DNA of 64,000 bases from positions 682,001 to 746,000 of the forward strand of contig NZ_PUHY01000012.1 in assembly GCF_002967765.1 (NCBI RefSeq), in the 5' to 3' direction. This document shows positions 54,649-62,102 of the stretch, in pieces. Origin of the DNA: Blastopirellula marina. Its GTDB lineage: Bacteria > Planctomycetota > Planctomycetia > Pirellulales > Pirellulaceae. Both the position numbers and the translations under genes were made by a program. Every line of letters starts with the position of its first letter. Within the stretch, counting starts at the first letter, position 1. The notes under the pieces are model-generated. The model had not been told where the DNA came from and searched no databases. It worked only from the letters and a program-made list of their open reading frames with translations.

Positions 54649-55200
54649 ATGGTTAGCGACCACATAACGCGGGTCCTCGTTGTCGTTGCTCTTGCGTTCA
54701 CCTTGCTCTTTGTTAACTCGGTGAACGCCGCGGAAAGAGTCGACGCGAAAGAGTTTGAATTCGCTAGGCCGTTCATCGAATCGCTGGAGAATTCGATGAT
54801 GTGCCACGTTCGTTACGAGTCGGGGCGGGTCTTCGTCGAAGTATCTCTTCCAAATCAGAAACTTGTTCCAAGGCACGGCACAGGCTTGCCTGCGGACCAT
54901 AAAATGGGGATATGGCGAGCGACATTTGAACTCGTTCCGAAACTTGATTTCGCAGACTTAAGGCGAATTCAAGCGATGGTAAAGCCTCAGGAATCGAAAC
55001 AGCAGGGGGGCATTCCGGTTTACGCTGAACTCTCGACGAACTCGTCTTGGTTTCGAGTGCGATATGCAAGTTATGCTCCTGAAAAGTTGGAAGCCCGGCG
55101 AAAGATTGACGCATTCGTGGAAAGACTAAGCGTTAGGATGAGTAGTTTAACTGAGGAGGATGTCGCCGCTATTCTCAAACGCAATATCATCGAACCATAA
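54649..55200 (+). CDS. Secreted hypothetical protein downstream of a sulfatase
   Basis: A 183-residue exported protein; signal peptide ITRVLVVVALAFTLLFVNSVNA. The mature part has VRYESGRVFVEVSLPNQKL, WRATFELVPKLDFADLRRI and a helical charged C-terminus (EARRKIDAFVERLSVRMSSL). It begins 2 bp after the sulfatase stop and is almost certainly co-transcribed and coupled with it. No domain is recognised, so a role with the sulfatase is only inferred from position. Confidence 0.72.
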   Translation: MVSDHITRVLVVVALAFTLLFVNSVNAAERVDAKEFEFARPFIESLENSMMCHVRYESGRVFVEVSLPNQKLVPRHGTGLPADHKMGIWRATFELVPKLDFADLRRIQAMVKPQESKQQGGIPVYAELSTNSSWFRVRYASYAPEKLEARRKIDAFVERLSVRMSSLTEEDVAAILKRNIIEP

Positions 55201-56015
55201 CGAACGAAACCCTCAATCGACATTCGTCACGGTTACTTCACTGGATCTGATAGGACCATCCCGAATGTCCCAGCAGAATGGCTTCGCTCCAACCGAGCAG
55301 AGTTAAACGAAGCTACTTTCGATTTCGTTCAGGAATTGAAAGCCTAGGTGAAAATGCACACTTCACTGCAAACTGCCATCGGGTTGTTTTACCTCGACAG
55401 GGACAGGGTTTAGGTGCGCGTTGGCATTCCGTTCCACGTAACCGACTGCGATGGAACGACCGTGCTAATTATCAGCAGCGAGGACGCTCCGTCGGAATCG
55501 GTCCAATTGTGCATATAGGTCGCGCCTTTTGAGAACCTCTTCTCTCGGATCTGATCAATTTAAACGAAGATCGAGATCGAATGTACCATTCGAGCCCTGG
55601 CCTCTTCTTAGAATTCAGTGTCCCGTATGGGGCGCCATTTTGTGACACAAGCGGGTAGCTTAGATAAGTCTTCGTCGCCCGCTGACATGAAAAATCCATC
55701 TCAGTCGGCATGCATCTCTCTACCGCTAGCTTGCCAACACAATCATCTCGTTTAGCCGGTTTGTTCGCGTCGAACCGAGGGGAAGTCGATAATGCAAGAC
55801 ACGCTTCTCTCAGCGAAATGCCGTGACCGCGCAATTTCCGAAATTCTTAGACAACGATGCTACGCTTCTTTGGTAAATGGCAACAACCGTAGTCGCTGAC
55901 CCCTCGGCCACTCGACCTTATCTGGCAATGATGTTGACCCCCAACTGACGGCATGATCTTGTCACAGCGGATGTGTTGACTTTGCCTTTTCCCCATTCTT
56001 GAAGGAATCTGACGG
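55201..56015. other. Gene-free region, possible remnant coding sequence
   Basis: About 815 bp without a supported gene. A short in-frame stretch starting near GTG 55413 reads VRVGIPFHVTDCDGTTVLII, which looks protein-like, but it has a stop just before it and is only ~35 codons long, so it may be a decayed gene. The - strand frame 55472-55834 has no family features. Confidence 0.4.
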
Positions 56016-57002
56016 ATGCCGAAAGTCTACAACTCTATTCCCACGAAGGATCAATGGAAGATCGATCTTGGATTGAAGCGTTTGCTGGGTGGAAATAAAA
56101 AAAGCCCGTTCCCAGCAATGGAACGATTAGGAAGACTTATCGAAGAGTACAGCACATTACCTGGCGGCGGCACGGCACGGGAGGTCTTTCGCCGAAAGTT
56201 ACAGCTTTATTACATGTTTCGCCAAGCTCAATTTGTCGTAAAGAATAACGTGAAAGGGAAAGCTTATGCGAAGAGCAAAATGGGTGGGGAATTAAGTGAC
56301 AATCAACTGGATGCTGTTCAAGGGCTTTACAACTATATCAGCGGAGTTCTGGCTAATTCCCTAAACTGCGTCCCAAATCAACTTGACCAACAATTGACGG
56401 TCATGTTTGGCAAGATTGTTACTGATCATGGAAATCAGGAAGACGCCAATGCCGTTGCTGCCGACATGATGCAGTGGTACCAAACGGACGTCGCCCGACA
56501 ATTATTCAAACTGTCGTTCCGAGCAGGCAAAGCAAATAAGTGGAGCTACGCAGGGGCCGCGGGTAAAGGCGCGCTCAATCTCTACGATACCGATGCAGCG
56601 CGCGACAACTTGGAGAATGGTGGTTCGCTTTACGTGATGGATCATCGAGGCCGAATCTACGTTAGTGGCCGGGAAGGAGAGCAGGCATTAAAGCATTCCT
56701 CGTTTATGGCGGGAGGAGCAACTCAGGCTGCCGGAACCATACGGATTGAACGGGGTACCGTCAAATGGTTCAGCGGTCGCAGTGGGCACTATCAGCCGAC
56801 CGTTTCCCAGATGGTCAACCTGATCGAACGTCTTCGGACCTATTGTGTCGATATCAGCAAAGTCATCGTCTATCGGGAAAATTACAGCCAGGAGTGGGAG
56901 AATACACCCTGGCGATACTTCGAGGGATGCTGTGCGACCGATTTGCTCGCTCGCCGAGCCTGGCCGACCGGCGTTAGCCCGAACAGCATGCGGGTTGGAT
57001 AA
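56016..57002 (+). CDS. Protein with C-terminal domain resembling plant IQM calmodulin-binding proteins
   Basis: A 328-residue soluble protein without signal peptide. The N-terminal half (~1-160) is helical and basic (GNKKSPFPAMERLGRLIEEY, FVVKNNVKGKAYAKSK). The C-terminal half has SLYVMDHRGRIYVSG (204-218), KHSSFMAGGATQAAGTIRI (226-243), SGHYQPT (256-262) and CVDISKVIVYRE (277-288). This order matches my memory of plant IQM proteins (HSSFLAGGATxxAG, SGHYxPT, VDLxxV), also found in scattered bacterial and fungal proteins. Function of that domain is not established. Gene-free DNA precedes it and two hairpins follow it. The family link is from recall, not a search. Confidence 0.7.
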   Translation: MPKVYNSIPTKDQWKIDLGLKRLLGGNKKSPFPAMERLGRLIEEYSTLPGGGTAREVFRRKLQLYYMFRQAQFVVKNNVKGKAYAKSKMGGELSDNQLDAVQGLYNYISGVLANSLNCVPNQLDQQLTVMFGKIVTDHGNQEDANAVAADMMQWYQTDVARQLFKLSFRAGKANKWSYAGAAGKGALNLYDTDAARDNLENGGSLYVMDHRGRIYVSGREGEQALKHSSFMAGGATQAAGTIRIERGTVKWFSGRSGHYQPTVSQMVNLIERLRTYCVDISKVIVYRENYSQEWENTPWRYFEGCCATDLLARRAWPTGVSPNSMRVG

Positions 57003-57022
57003 TTTCTACCTCCATGGCCAAA

Positions 57023-57078
57023 GCGGCAGGGCAAACGGCTTATCCTGCCGCAATCTGAAGACCCCAGATTAGGGGTCT
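57023..57078 (+). terminator. Two consecutive hairpins after the IQM-like gene
   Basis: GCGGCAGG/CCTGCCGC (57023-57051) is followed at 57059-57078 by AGACCCC paired with GGGGTCT around a 6-nt loop. Neither has a U-tract. They could end the IQM-like transcript or belong to the ilvN leader. Confidence 0.5.
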
Positions 57079-57268
57079 GAACTCTTCGTAACTTGTGTTG
57101 TCCTAACAGGATCGGTTCGCTCTGCCACGTCGTGTAACATCTTCCCGCGTTACGGCGGAGCTAAGGGCCCTTCAGTTGGTCTTATGGGGTGGCTAAGCCC
57201 AGCCTCTTGTCCATACAAGGGGGGCAAACTATCATGCGGGTTTCAATTTACGGTTCTGGGAGAAAACA
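57079..57268 (+). other. Leader region upstream of ilvN
   Basis: About 190 bp between the hairpins and ilvN that must contain or follow its promoter. No leader peptide rich in Leu/Val/Ile codons was found. Confidence 0.35.
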
Positions 57269-57793
57269 ATGCGTCACGTGCTCTCGGCGGTGGTACAAAA
57301 TGTGCCCGGGGTACTCGCCCACATTTCCGGGATGCTCGCCTCTCGCGGATACAACATCGATTCGCTCGCGGTGGGTGAAACCGAGGATCCTAACTTGTCG
57401 CGAATGACCTTCGTATTGGTCGGCGATGATCATGTCCTCGAGCAAGTACGCAAGCAACTCGAAAAGATTGTCACCGTCGTACGCGTATTGGATGTCAGCT
57501 CGCAAGACTTCGTCGAACGCGATCTGATGTTGATTAAAGTGGCCGCCGATGGGGGCCAAGCGCGAAGCGAAATCAACGAGCTGGTCGATATCTTCCGCGG
57601 CCGCATCGTCGACGTCGGCCGGACCGAAGTGATCGTTGAAATCTCCGGCACCGAAAACAAGATCGTCGCATTCATCGATTTGATGCGACCCTTTGGAATC
57701 CGCGAACTGGTGAGGACGGGACGAATCGCCATGGTTCGCGCGGGTACTTCCCTGGAAGAACAGGTCGTAGACCCGCACGCTGTAGAAGCTTAA
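57269..57793 (+). CDS. ilvN: Acetolactate synthase small (regulatory) subunit
   Basis: Regulatory subunit that gives valine feedback inhibition to acetolactate synthase, the first shared step of branched-chain amino-acid synthesis. The N-terminal ACT domain reads HVLSAVVQNVPGVLAHISGM and RGYNIDSLAVGETEDPNLSR; the C-terminal ACT-like domain contains FRGRIVDVGRTEVIVEISG and PFGIRELVRTGRIAM. The 174-residue length is normal. GGGAG lies 7 nt before the ATG. The catalytic subunit ilvB, often directly upstream, is not here. ilvC follows after ~170 bp. Confidence 0.95.
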   Translation: MRHVLSAVVQNVPGVLAHISGMLASRGYNIDSLAVGETEDPNLSRMTFVLVGDDHVLEQVRKQLEKIVTVVRVLDVSSQDFVERDLMLIKVAADGGQARSEINELVDIFRGRIVDVGRTEVIVEISGTENKIVAFIDLMRPFGIRELVRTGRIAMVRAGTSLEEQVVDPHAVEA

Positions 57794-57836
57794 CCGCTTT
57801 GCCATCGTTTGAACTGTTCCGTTAAAGGTGTTTAGC

Positions 57837-57867
57837 AAGAGGGAAGTTGATCGATTCCTTCCCTCTT
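57837..57867 (+). terminator. Hairpin between ilvN and ilvC
   Basis: AAGAGGGAAG pairs with CTTCCCTCTT (10 bp) around an 11-nt loop, followed by only a weak T-rich end. It could separate ilvN and ilvC transcripts or attenuate read-through. Confidence 0.6.
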
Positions 57868-57961
57868 CTTGTTACTGCAAACGGAACACGGATAACTTCT
57901 CTCTCCCCTTTCATTTCCTACACCGTCCATCACTAGATACAACTCAGAGACAAAGAACGAA

Positions 57962-58966
57962 ATGACCGCCAAAATCTACTACGATAACGATGCTGACCTG
58001 TCCGTGCTGAAGGGCAAGACGATTGCCATTCTGGGTTACGGTTCGCAAGGACATGCTCAAGCACAGAACCTGCGCGACAGTGGTTGCACCGTTATCATCG
58101 GCCAGCGTCCTGGTAGCCCAAACTACGACCTGGCCAAGTCGCACGGCTTCGAGCCAATGAGTGTCGAAGAAGCGACAAAGAAGGCTGACATCATCAACAT
58201 GCTGCTGCCTGACGAAGTTCAAGCCGACATCTACAACCAGTACGTTAAGCCAAACCTGAAGCCAGGCAACGTGCTGATGTGCTCGCACGGTTTCAATATT
58301 CACTTCAACCAGGTTGTTCCACCGGAGGGTGTCGACTCCGTTCTGGTCGCCCCCAAGGGGCCTGGCCACCTGGTCCGTAGCGAATACGAAAAGGGTGGTG
58401 GTGTTCCCGGCCTGATCGCTTTGGGCGACGGTGTCTCGGACGAATCGCGTCAGATCGGTTTGGCCTACGCCAAGGGTATCGGTGCGACTCGCGGTGGTGT
58501 GATCGAAACCACCTTCGCCGAAGAAACTGAAACCGACCTGTTCGGCGAGCAAGTCGTTCTGTGCGGTGGCCTCAGCGAACTGATCAAGGCAGGTTTCGAG
58601 ACCCTCGTGGAAGCTGGCTATCAGGAAGAAATGGCTTACTTCGAGTGCATGCACGAAGTGAAGCTGATCGTCGACCTGTTCTACCAAGGCGGTCTGAACT
58701 ATATGCGATACAGCGTGAGCAACACCGCTGAATTCGGTGACTACTCGACCGGCCCGCGTATTATCACGCCGGAAACCAAGGCGGAAATGAAGAAAGTCCT
58801 AACCGAGATCCAAGACGGCACGTTCGCCCGCAACTGGATCCTGGAAAACAAAGCTGGCGCTGCCCGCTTCAAGGCCATCCGCCGCCGCGAACGTACCCAC
58901 CAGGTCGAAGAAGTCGGCAAACGTCTTCGTCGCCTGATGAGCTGGATCGACGCGAAAGAAGTTTAA
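57962..58966 (+). CDS. ilvC: Ketol-acid reductoisomerase (NADP+), class I
   Basis: Isomerises and reduces 2-acetolactate to 2,3-dihydroxyisovalerate (and the isoleucine-pathway equivalent) with NADPH and Mg2+. The Rossmann motif is [19 protein letters not shown], followed by [17 protein letters not shown] and the catalytic domain's [19 protein letters not shown] carry the metal-binding Asp and Glu. SNTAEFGDY and the C-terminal [14 protein letters not shown] are typical. At 334 residues it is the short class I form. A strong terminator follows. Confidence 0.97.
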   Translation: MTAKIYYDNDADLSVLKGKTIAILGYGSQGHAQAQNLRDSGCTVIIGQRPGSPNYDLAKSHGFEPMSVEEATKKADIINMLLPDEVQADIYNQYVKPNLKPGNVLMCSHGFNIHFNQVVPPEGVDSVLVAPKGPGHLVRSEYEKGGGVPGLIALGDGVSDESRQIGLAYAKGIGATRGGVIETTFAEETETDLFGEQVVLCGGLSELIKAGFETLVEAGYQEEMAYFECMHEVKLIVDLFYQGGLNYMRYSVSNTAEFGDYSTGPRIITPETKAEMKKVLTEIQDGTFARNWILENKAGAARFKAIRRRERTHQVEEVGKRLRRLMSWIDAKEV

Positions 58967-58997
58967 TTTGCAACGTGTACACGTTCGCCAGATAATC

Positions 58998-59031
58998 AAA
59001 CGGCACCCGGGAAACCGAGTGCCGTTTTTTT
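58998..59031 (+). terminator. Rho-independent terminator after ilvC
   Basis: AAACGGCAC pairs with GTGCCGTTT across a 12-nt loop and ends in seven T residues. Confidence 0.95.
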
Positions 59032-59148
59032 GTGGATTTTCGCAGTGATCTCTCAGGTAGACTAGCGAGTCCTCCTACTCTCCTTCCCCTAAAGCCGGAA
59101 TCTCAACCCCGCCCAAATCTTTCTCTCTTCTTCGAAAGCGTCCTCCTA

Positions 59149-60126
59149 ATGTCCAACAAACTTTTCCGCTTCATCCTTCTCGTATTCCTCGCCCCCGTAT
59201 CGTTCATTCCTGGCATGCTGTTTGCCCAATCAGAAAGCCCATCCGAAAATACAGATCCCGTCGCTCATGAGTTCCTCGCATGTGGCTCGCATACCTACAT
59301 CATGAACGAGGCAGGCAAAGTCGTTTGGGAGTATCCTCACAACACACGGGATGGTTACGTCCTAGAGAACGGCAACCTCTTGTTGACGATGACCAAGTCG
59401 AAACGCTTCCCTGGCGGGGCGGTCGTCGAGGTGACTCGCGATGGAGACGAAACGGTAATCTGGCAAGGAACTCAGGCCGAAGTGAACAGTGTGCAGCCGA
59501 CCGCTGACGGCACGTACGTGTTGACCGAAGCTGGCCCCAAGCCGCGGTTGTTAGAGGTGGATCGTAGTGGGAATATCAAGGTCGAGTTTCCCTTAGAGTG
59601 CCAGCTTGCGAATCATCACATGCAAACACGGATGGCTCGAAAGCTGGCCGATGGTACCTATGTGGTTCCTCATCTGCTGGACTTCGCCGTATTCCATTAT
59701 AGCGCCGACGGCACGCTGCTCGGTAAGCTTGATACGACGGTATCGGGTGACGACGATCATGCGATTCATACTTGGCCCTTCACCGCCATTCGCCATGGCG
59801 AGGCCCACACGCTGGTGAACTGTACGCACGGCAATCGAGTAGTCGACTTCGATGCCAACGGAAAGATTGTGTGGCAACTAACCAACGACGATCTGCCAGG
59901 ACCCTGGCTGCAAGACCCTTGCGGCGCTCAGGTGTTGCCAAACGGAAACTACGTTATCACCAGCTATGCCGGCGGTAACAAAGACAAAGACGCACCAAAG
60001 CTGTTTGAGGTGACGCCCGAAAAGAAGGTCGTCTGGACGCACCGTGACGGCCACCCGTATGGCATCCACCATTTTCAAATCGTGACCACCAACGGAAAGC
60101 GTTTACCAGGTTTGCCTCTTAAGTAG
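59149..60126 (+). CDS. Secreted propeller-like (PQQ/arylsulfotransferase-like repeat) protein
   Basis: A 325-residue exported protein. Signal peptide RFILLVFLAPVSFIPGMLFA. About six repeats of roughly 45 residues follow, with blade cores such as NEAGKVVWEYPHNTRDGYVLENGNLLL, PTADGTYVLTEAG, LADGTYVVPHLLD and LPNGNYVITSYAGG, alternating DADG/NGxxxxT strands as in PQQ-like and arylsulfotransferase (ASST) propellers. His-rich loops (HHMQTRM, DDDHAIHTWPF, HPYGIHHFQI) sit where a central active or metal site could form. ATG 59149 is chosen since the upstream frame lacks conserved sequence. It may bind or modify a ligand; the reaction is unknown. Confidence 0.75.
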   Translation: MSNKLFRFILLVFLAPVSFIPGMLFAQSESPSENTDPVAHEFLACGSHTYIMNEAGKVVWEYPHNTRDGYVLENGNLLLTMTKSKRFPGGAVVEVTRDGDETVIWQGTQAEVNSVQPTADGTYVLTEAGPKPRLLEVDRSGNIKVEFPLECQLANHHMQTRMARKLADGTYVVPHLLDFAVFHYSADGTLLGKLDTTVSGDDDHAIHTWPFTAIRHGEAHTLVNCTHGNRVVDFDANGKIVWQLTNDDLPGPWLQDPCGAQVLPNGNYVITSYAGGNKDKDAPKLFEVTPEKKVVWTHRDGHPYGIHHFQIVTTNGKRLPGLPLK

Positions 60127-60139
60127 TGTAGTTGGACGA

Positions 60140-61186
60140 ATGACTCATGGACGAGACTGCATCGTTCTCAATTGGCTGCTCGAAGTAACACGGGCCGGGG
60201 AACTTGCGTGGGTTCGCAATGAAGACGATTGGTACGTTACGCAATTCGGTGGGCAAGTGATTTGCTTTCGCGAGCAGTCGATCTTGATCACCGATCCGAT
60301 TCGTCCGGAACAGTTCGTCATCGACCTGCACATGCCGGGCCTCTCGACTGGATTTGGCTGCGGGACCCAAGGCTGGTACATCCTGCAGGATGTCATCGCT
60401 GTGATCGAAGGTGTGCCTTCGCATCGGACGGATTGGGAAGCGTTCCTCGATGCACACCTTCCGCCTGTCGATCCAGAGCTGGAAGCAGCTATCCCGTCGC
60501 ACATTCGTATTAAGCATGAGCTACTGAATCGCTTTCATACCGGCAGTCTTCATTGGGAGGATACTTCGGAACATGGCTGGTACGAAACCAAGATGGGTGA
60601 GCGGGAATGTTTGATGCGATTTCGATACTTCGAATCGCTGCGAGAAGTAGGCGCGAAGCCGCGAATGATTGAACTGGATGTCCCAGGTTGGAATGCCGGT
60701 TTCTTCTGCGGGACGTATGGGTGGTCGACTTGTTGGTACATGTTCTCTTGTTCGCGAGATGAGATTATCGCTCCTGTTGAGAGTATTGAAGAGTTCTTTA
60801 AAAAACATTCTTTGTCGCGGCCTGATTGGGAGCCTTCCGCACAATACTTTGCAGACATACGCACGCTAGAACGTTTGTTGTATGCAACGATCAATCACCA
60901 GATTGAATGGGCCGAACACGAGTCTCTTTGGCACTCATGTAAGATTGGCAACCAAACGATTTCGCTTCGCTCGTACTGGATTTCCTCGATGAACCAAATT
61001 GGGGCCGATCCGTACCTGATCGATTTTGAGATCGGTGATTACAAGGTCCGTTTCACGCCGGGAACTAGGGGGTTTGACCTAGCGATGCAGATCCGTCAGG
61101 AGATGAATCAAGACCAACCAGGGCGGTGGGACTTTGCCTGGGTCGAGAAGTTTTTCGATGAGCATCTCTTCGAAGATCCCGAATAG
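60140..61186 (+). CDS. Hypothetical protein of three internal repeats
   Basis: A 348-residue cytosolic protein with no signal peptide. Three homologous units of ~100 residues can be traced at about 9-108, 125-235 and 242-343. Each begins with a helix plus W (LAWVRNEDDWYVTQFGGQ, LHWEDTSEHGWYETKMGE, IEWAEHESLWHSCKIGNQ). Each continues with a strand pair (VICFREQ, CLMRFRYF, ISLRSYW) and a hydrophobic IDLHMPGLSTGFGCGTQGW-like block (units 2 and 3: IELDVPGWNAGFFCGTYGW, IDFEIGDYKVRFTPGTRGF). A W-x2-FxxxHL end follows. No known domain is recognised. It lies 13 bp after the propeller gene. Confidence 0.75.
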   Translation: MTHGRDCIVLNWLLEVTRAGELAWVRNEDDWYVTQFGGQVICFREQSILITDPIRPEQFVIDLHMPGLSTGFGCGTQGWYILQDVIAVIEGVPSHRTDWEAFLDAHLPPVDPELEAAIPSHIRIKHELLNRFHTGSLHWEDTSEHGWYETKMGERECLMRFRYFESLREVGAKPRMIELDVPGWNAGFFCGTYGWSTCWYMFSCSRDEIIAPVESIEEFFKKHSLSRPDWEPSAQYFADIRTLERLLYATINHQIEWAEHESLWHSCKIGNQTISLRSYWISSMNQIGADPYLIDFEIGDYKVRFTPGTRGFDLAMQIRQEMNQDQPGRWDFAWVEKFFDEHLFEDPE

Positions 61187-61308
61187 ACGGGCAGCCTATC
61201 ATTGTTCAACTTTCTTGCTGGGTCGATCGTTGTGAAAGATAATCTAATGGAACTAACTTGGCTAAAGGCCTTGTTGTCCATCCGTGCGAATCAACGGGAA
61301 TCTTCGAT

Positions 61309-61815
61309 ATGACACGTTTTCTCTTCGCTATTGCGGTTCTGTTATTTGCAGCCCCAAGTAGCTATGGCAGCAACAACTATTTCCTACCCGGCGATGCTTT
61401 CTTTCATGCCACATTAACGCAGAAAAACTTGGACTCGTTGACCAAGCAGAAGATGCCGCGGGTAGTTGACTACTCGTTTCAAGACACATTCGAGGGAGCA
61501 TTCTGCGGTTACGCTGGCTATTCTCAGGCACGCGTCCCAGCAATAGATGACAAGTTTGTCGCCAACTTGAAATGGACGTACGATCACATTCGCGAAATGA
61601 ATGGGCGGGAATTGCGCGAGTCTCGAACTGCTAATGGAGTCGAGTTATACGAGACCAACGGCTTACACATGTTTTTAGTGCGCGAAGACTTTGACCTTTC
61701 CGATTCCCGATTACAACTCGGGCTGAAATACAACGAAAACTGGATCGAGGAAACCACGAAGTTTGTCGACCATGCCCGACTTTGCTGCTTTGTGGATACG
61801 GCCGAGGCAATTTAA
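61309..61815 (+). CDS. Secreted hypothetical protein (possibly 5' part of a split gene)
   Basis: A 168-residue exported protein; signal peptide TRFLFAIAVLLFAAPSSYGS. The mature part has GDAFFHATLTQKNLDSLTKQ, an aromatic FCGYAGYSQAR segment and helical DKFVANLKWTYDHIREMNGRELRES. It ends in DHARLCCFVDTAEAI followed by TAA. After the TAA the same frame continues with protein-like sequence to 62088, so the gene may be the front part of one ~259-residue protein. Confidence 0.65.
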   Translation: MTRFLFAIAVLLFAAPSSYGSNNYFLPGDAFFHATLTQKNLDSLTKQKMPRVVDYSFQDTFEGAFCGYAGYSQARVPAIDDKFVANLKWTYDHIREMNGRELRESRTANGVELYETNGLHMFLVREDFDLSDSRLQLGLKYNENWIEETTKFVDHARLCCFVDTAEAI

Positions 61816-61854
61816 GCTTGTTGGGTCGATGGCCCTCGCTACCCTGGTCTCGAA

Positions 61855-62088
61855 GTGAAGCTACCCGCTGACAAGCCAGAGGCGGGCCACCCGATCGACA
61901 ATCCGGTTGAAATCCAAGGTAAGGTTAAGGCCATCATCATGCCAGCTGGCCCGCTGAAACCCTACTTTCAACGCGACGAAGATTGTTTCATCTATGTTGT
62001 GACCGAGAAGGAAGTCGTCAAGTATTGGGTTGATGGACACAAGTGGAAGGAATTCGACGAAGACAATTCCAATCCATTTGGCGGATAA
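61855..62088 (+). CDS. Short hypothetical protein (possibly 3' part of a split gene)
   Basis: A 77-residue product from GTG 61855, in the same frame as the preceding gene and separated from it only by TAA 61813-61815. The codons between (ACWVDGPRYPGLEV) also look coding. The product has VKLPADKPEAGHPIDNPVEI, FQRDEDCFIYVVTEKEVVKYWVDGHKWKEF and no signal peptide. No good ribosome-binding site precedes the GTG. It could be the rear half of the secreted protein or an independent small protein. Confidence 0.5.
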   Translation: MKLPADKPEAGHPIDNPVEIQGKVKAIIMPAGPLKPYFQRDEDCFIYVVTEKEVVKYWVDGHKWKEFDEDNSNPFGG

Positions 62089-62102
62089 CTCAGCTGACTG
62101 CC

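Noticed and set aside
55472-55834. 120-residue - strand frame in the gene-free region
   Set aside because: Atypical composition, no recognisable motif and no ribosome-binding site.
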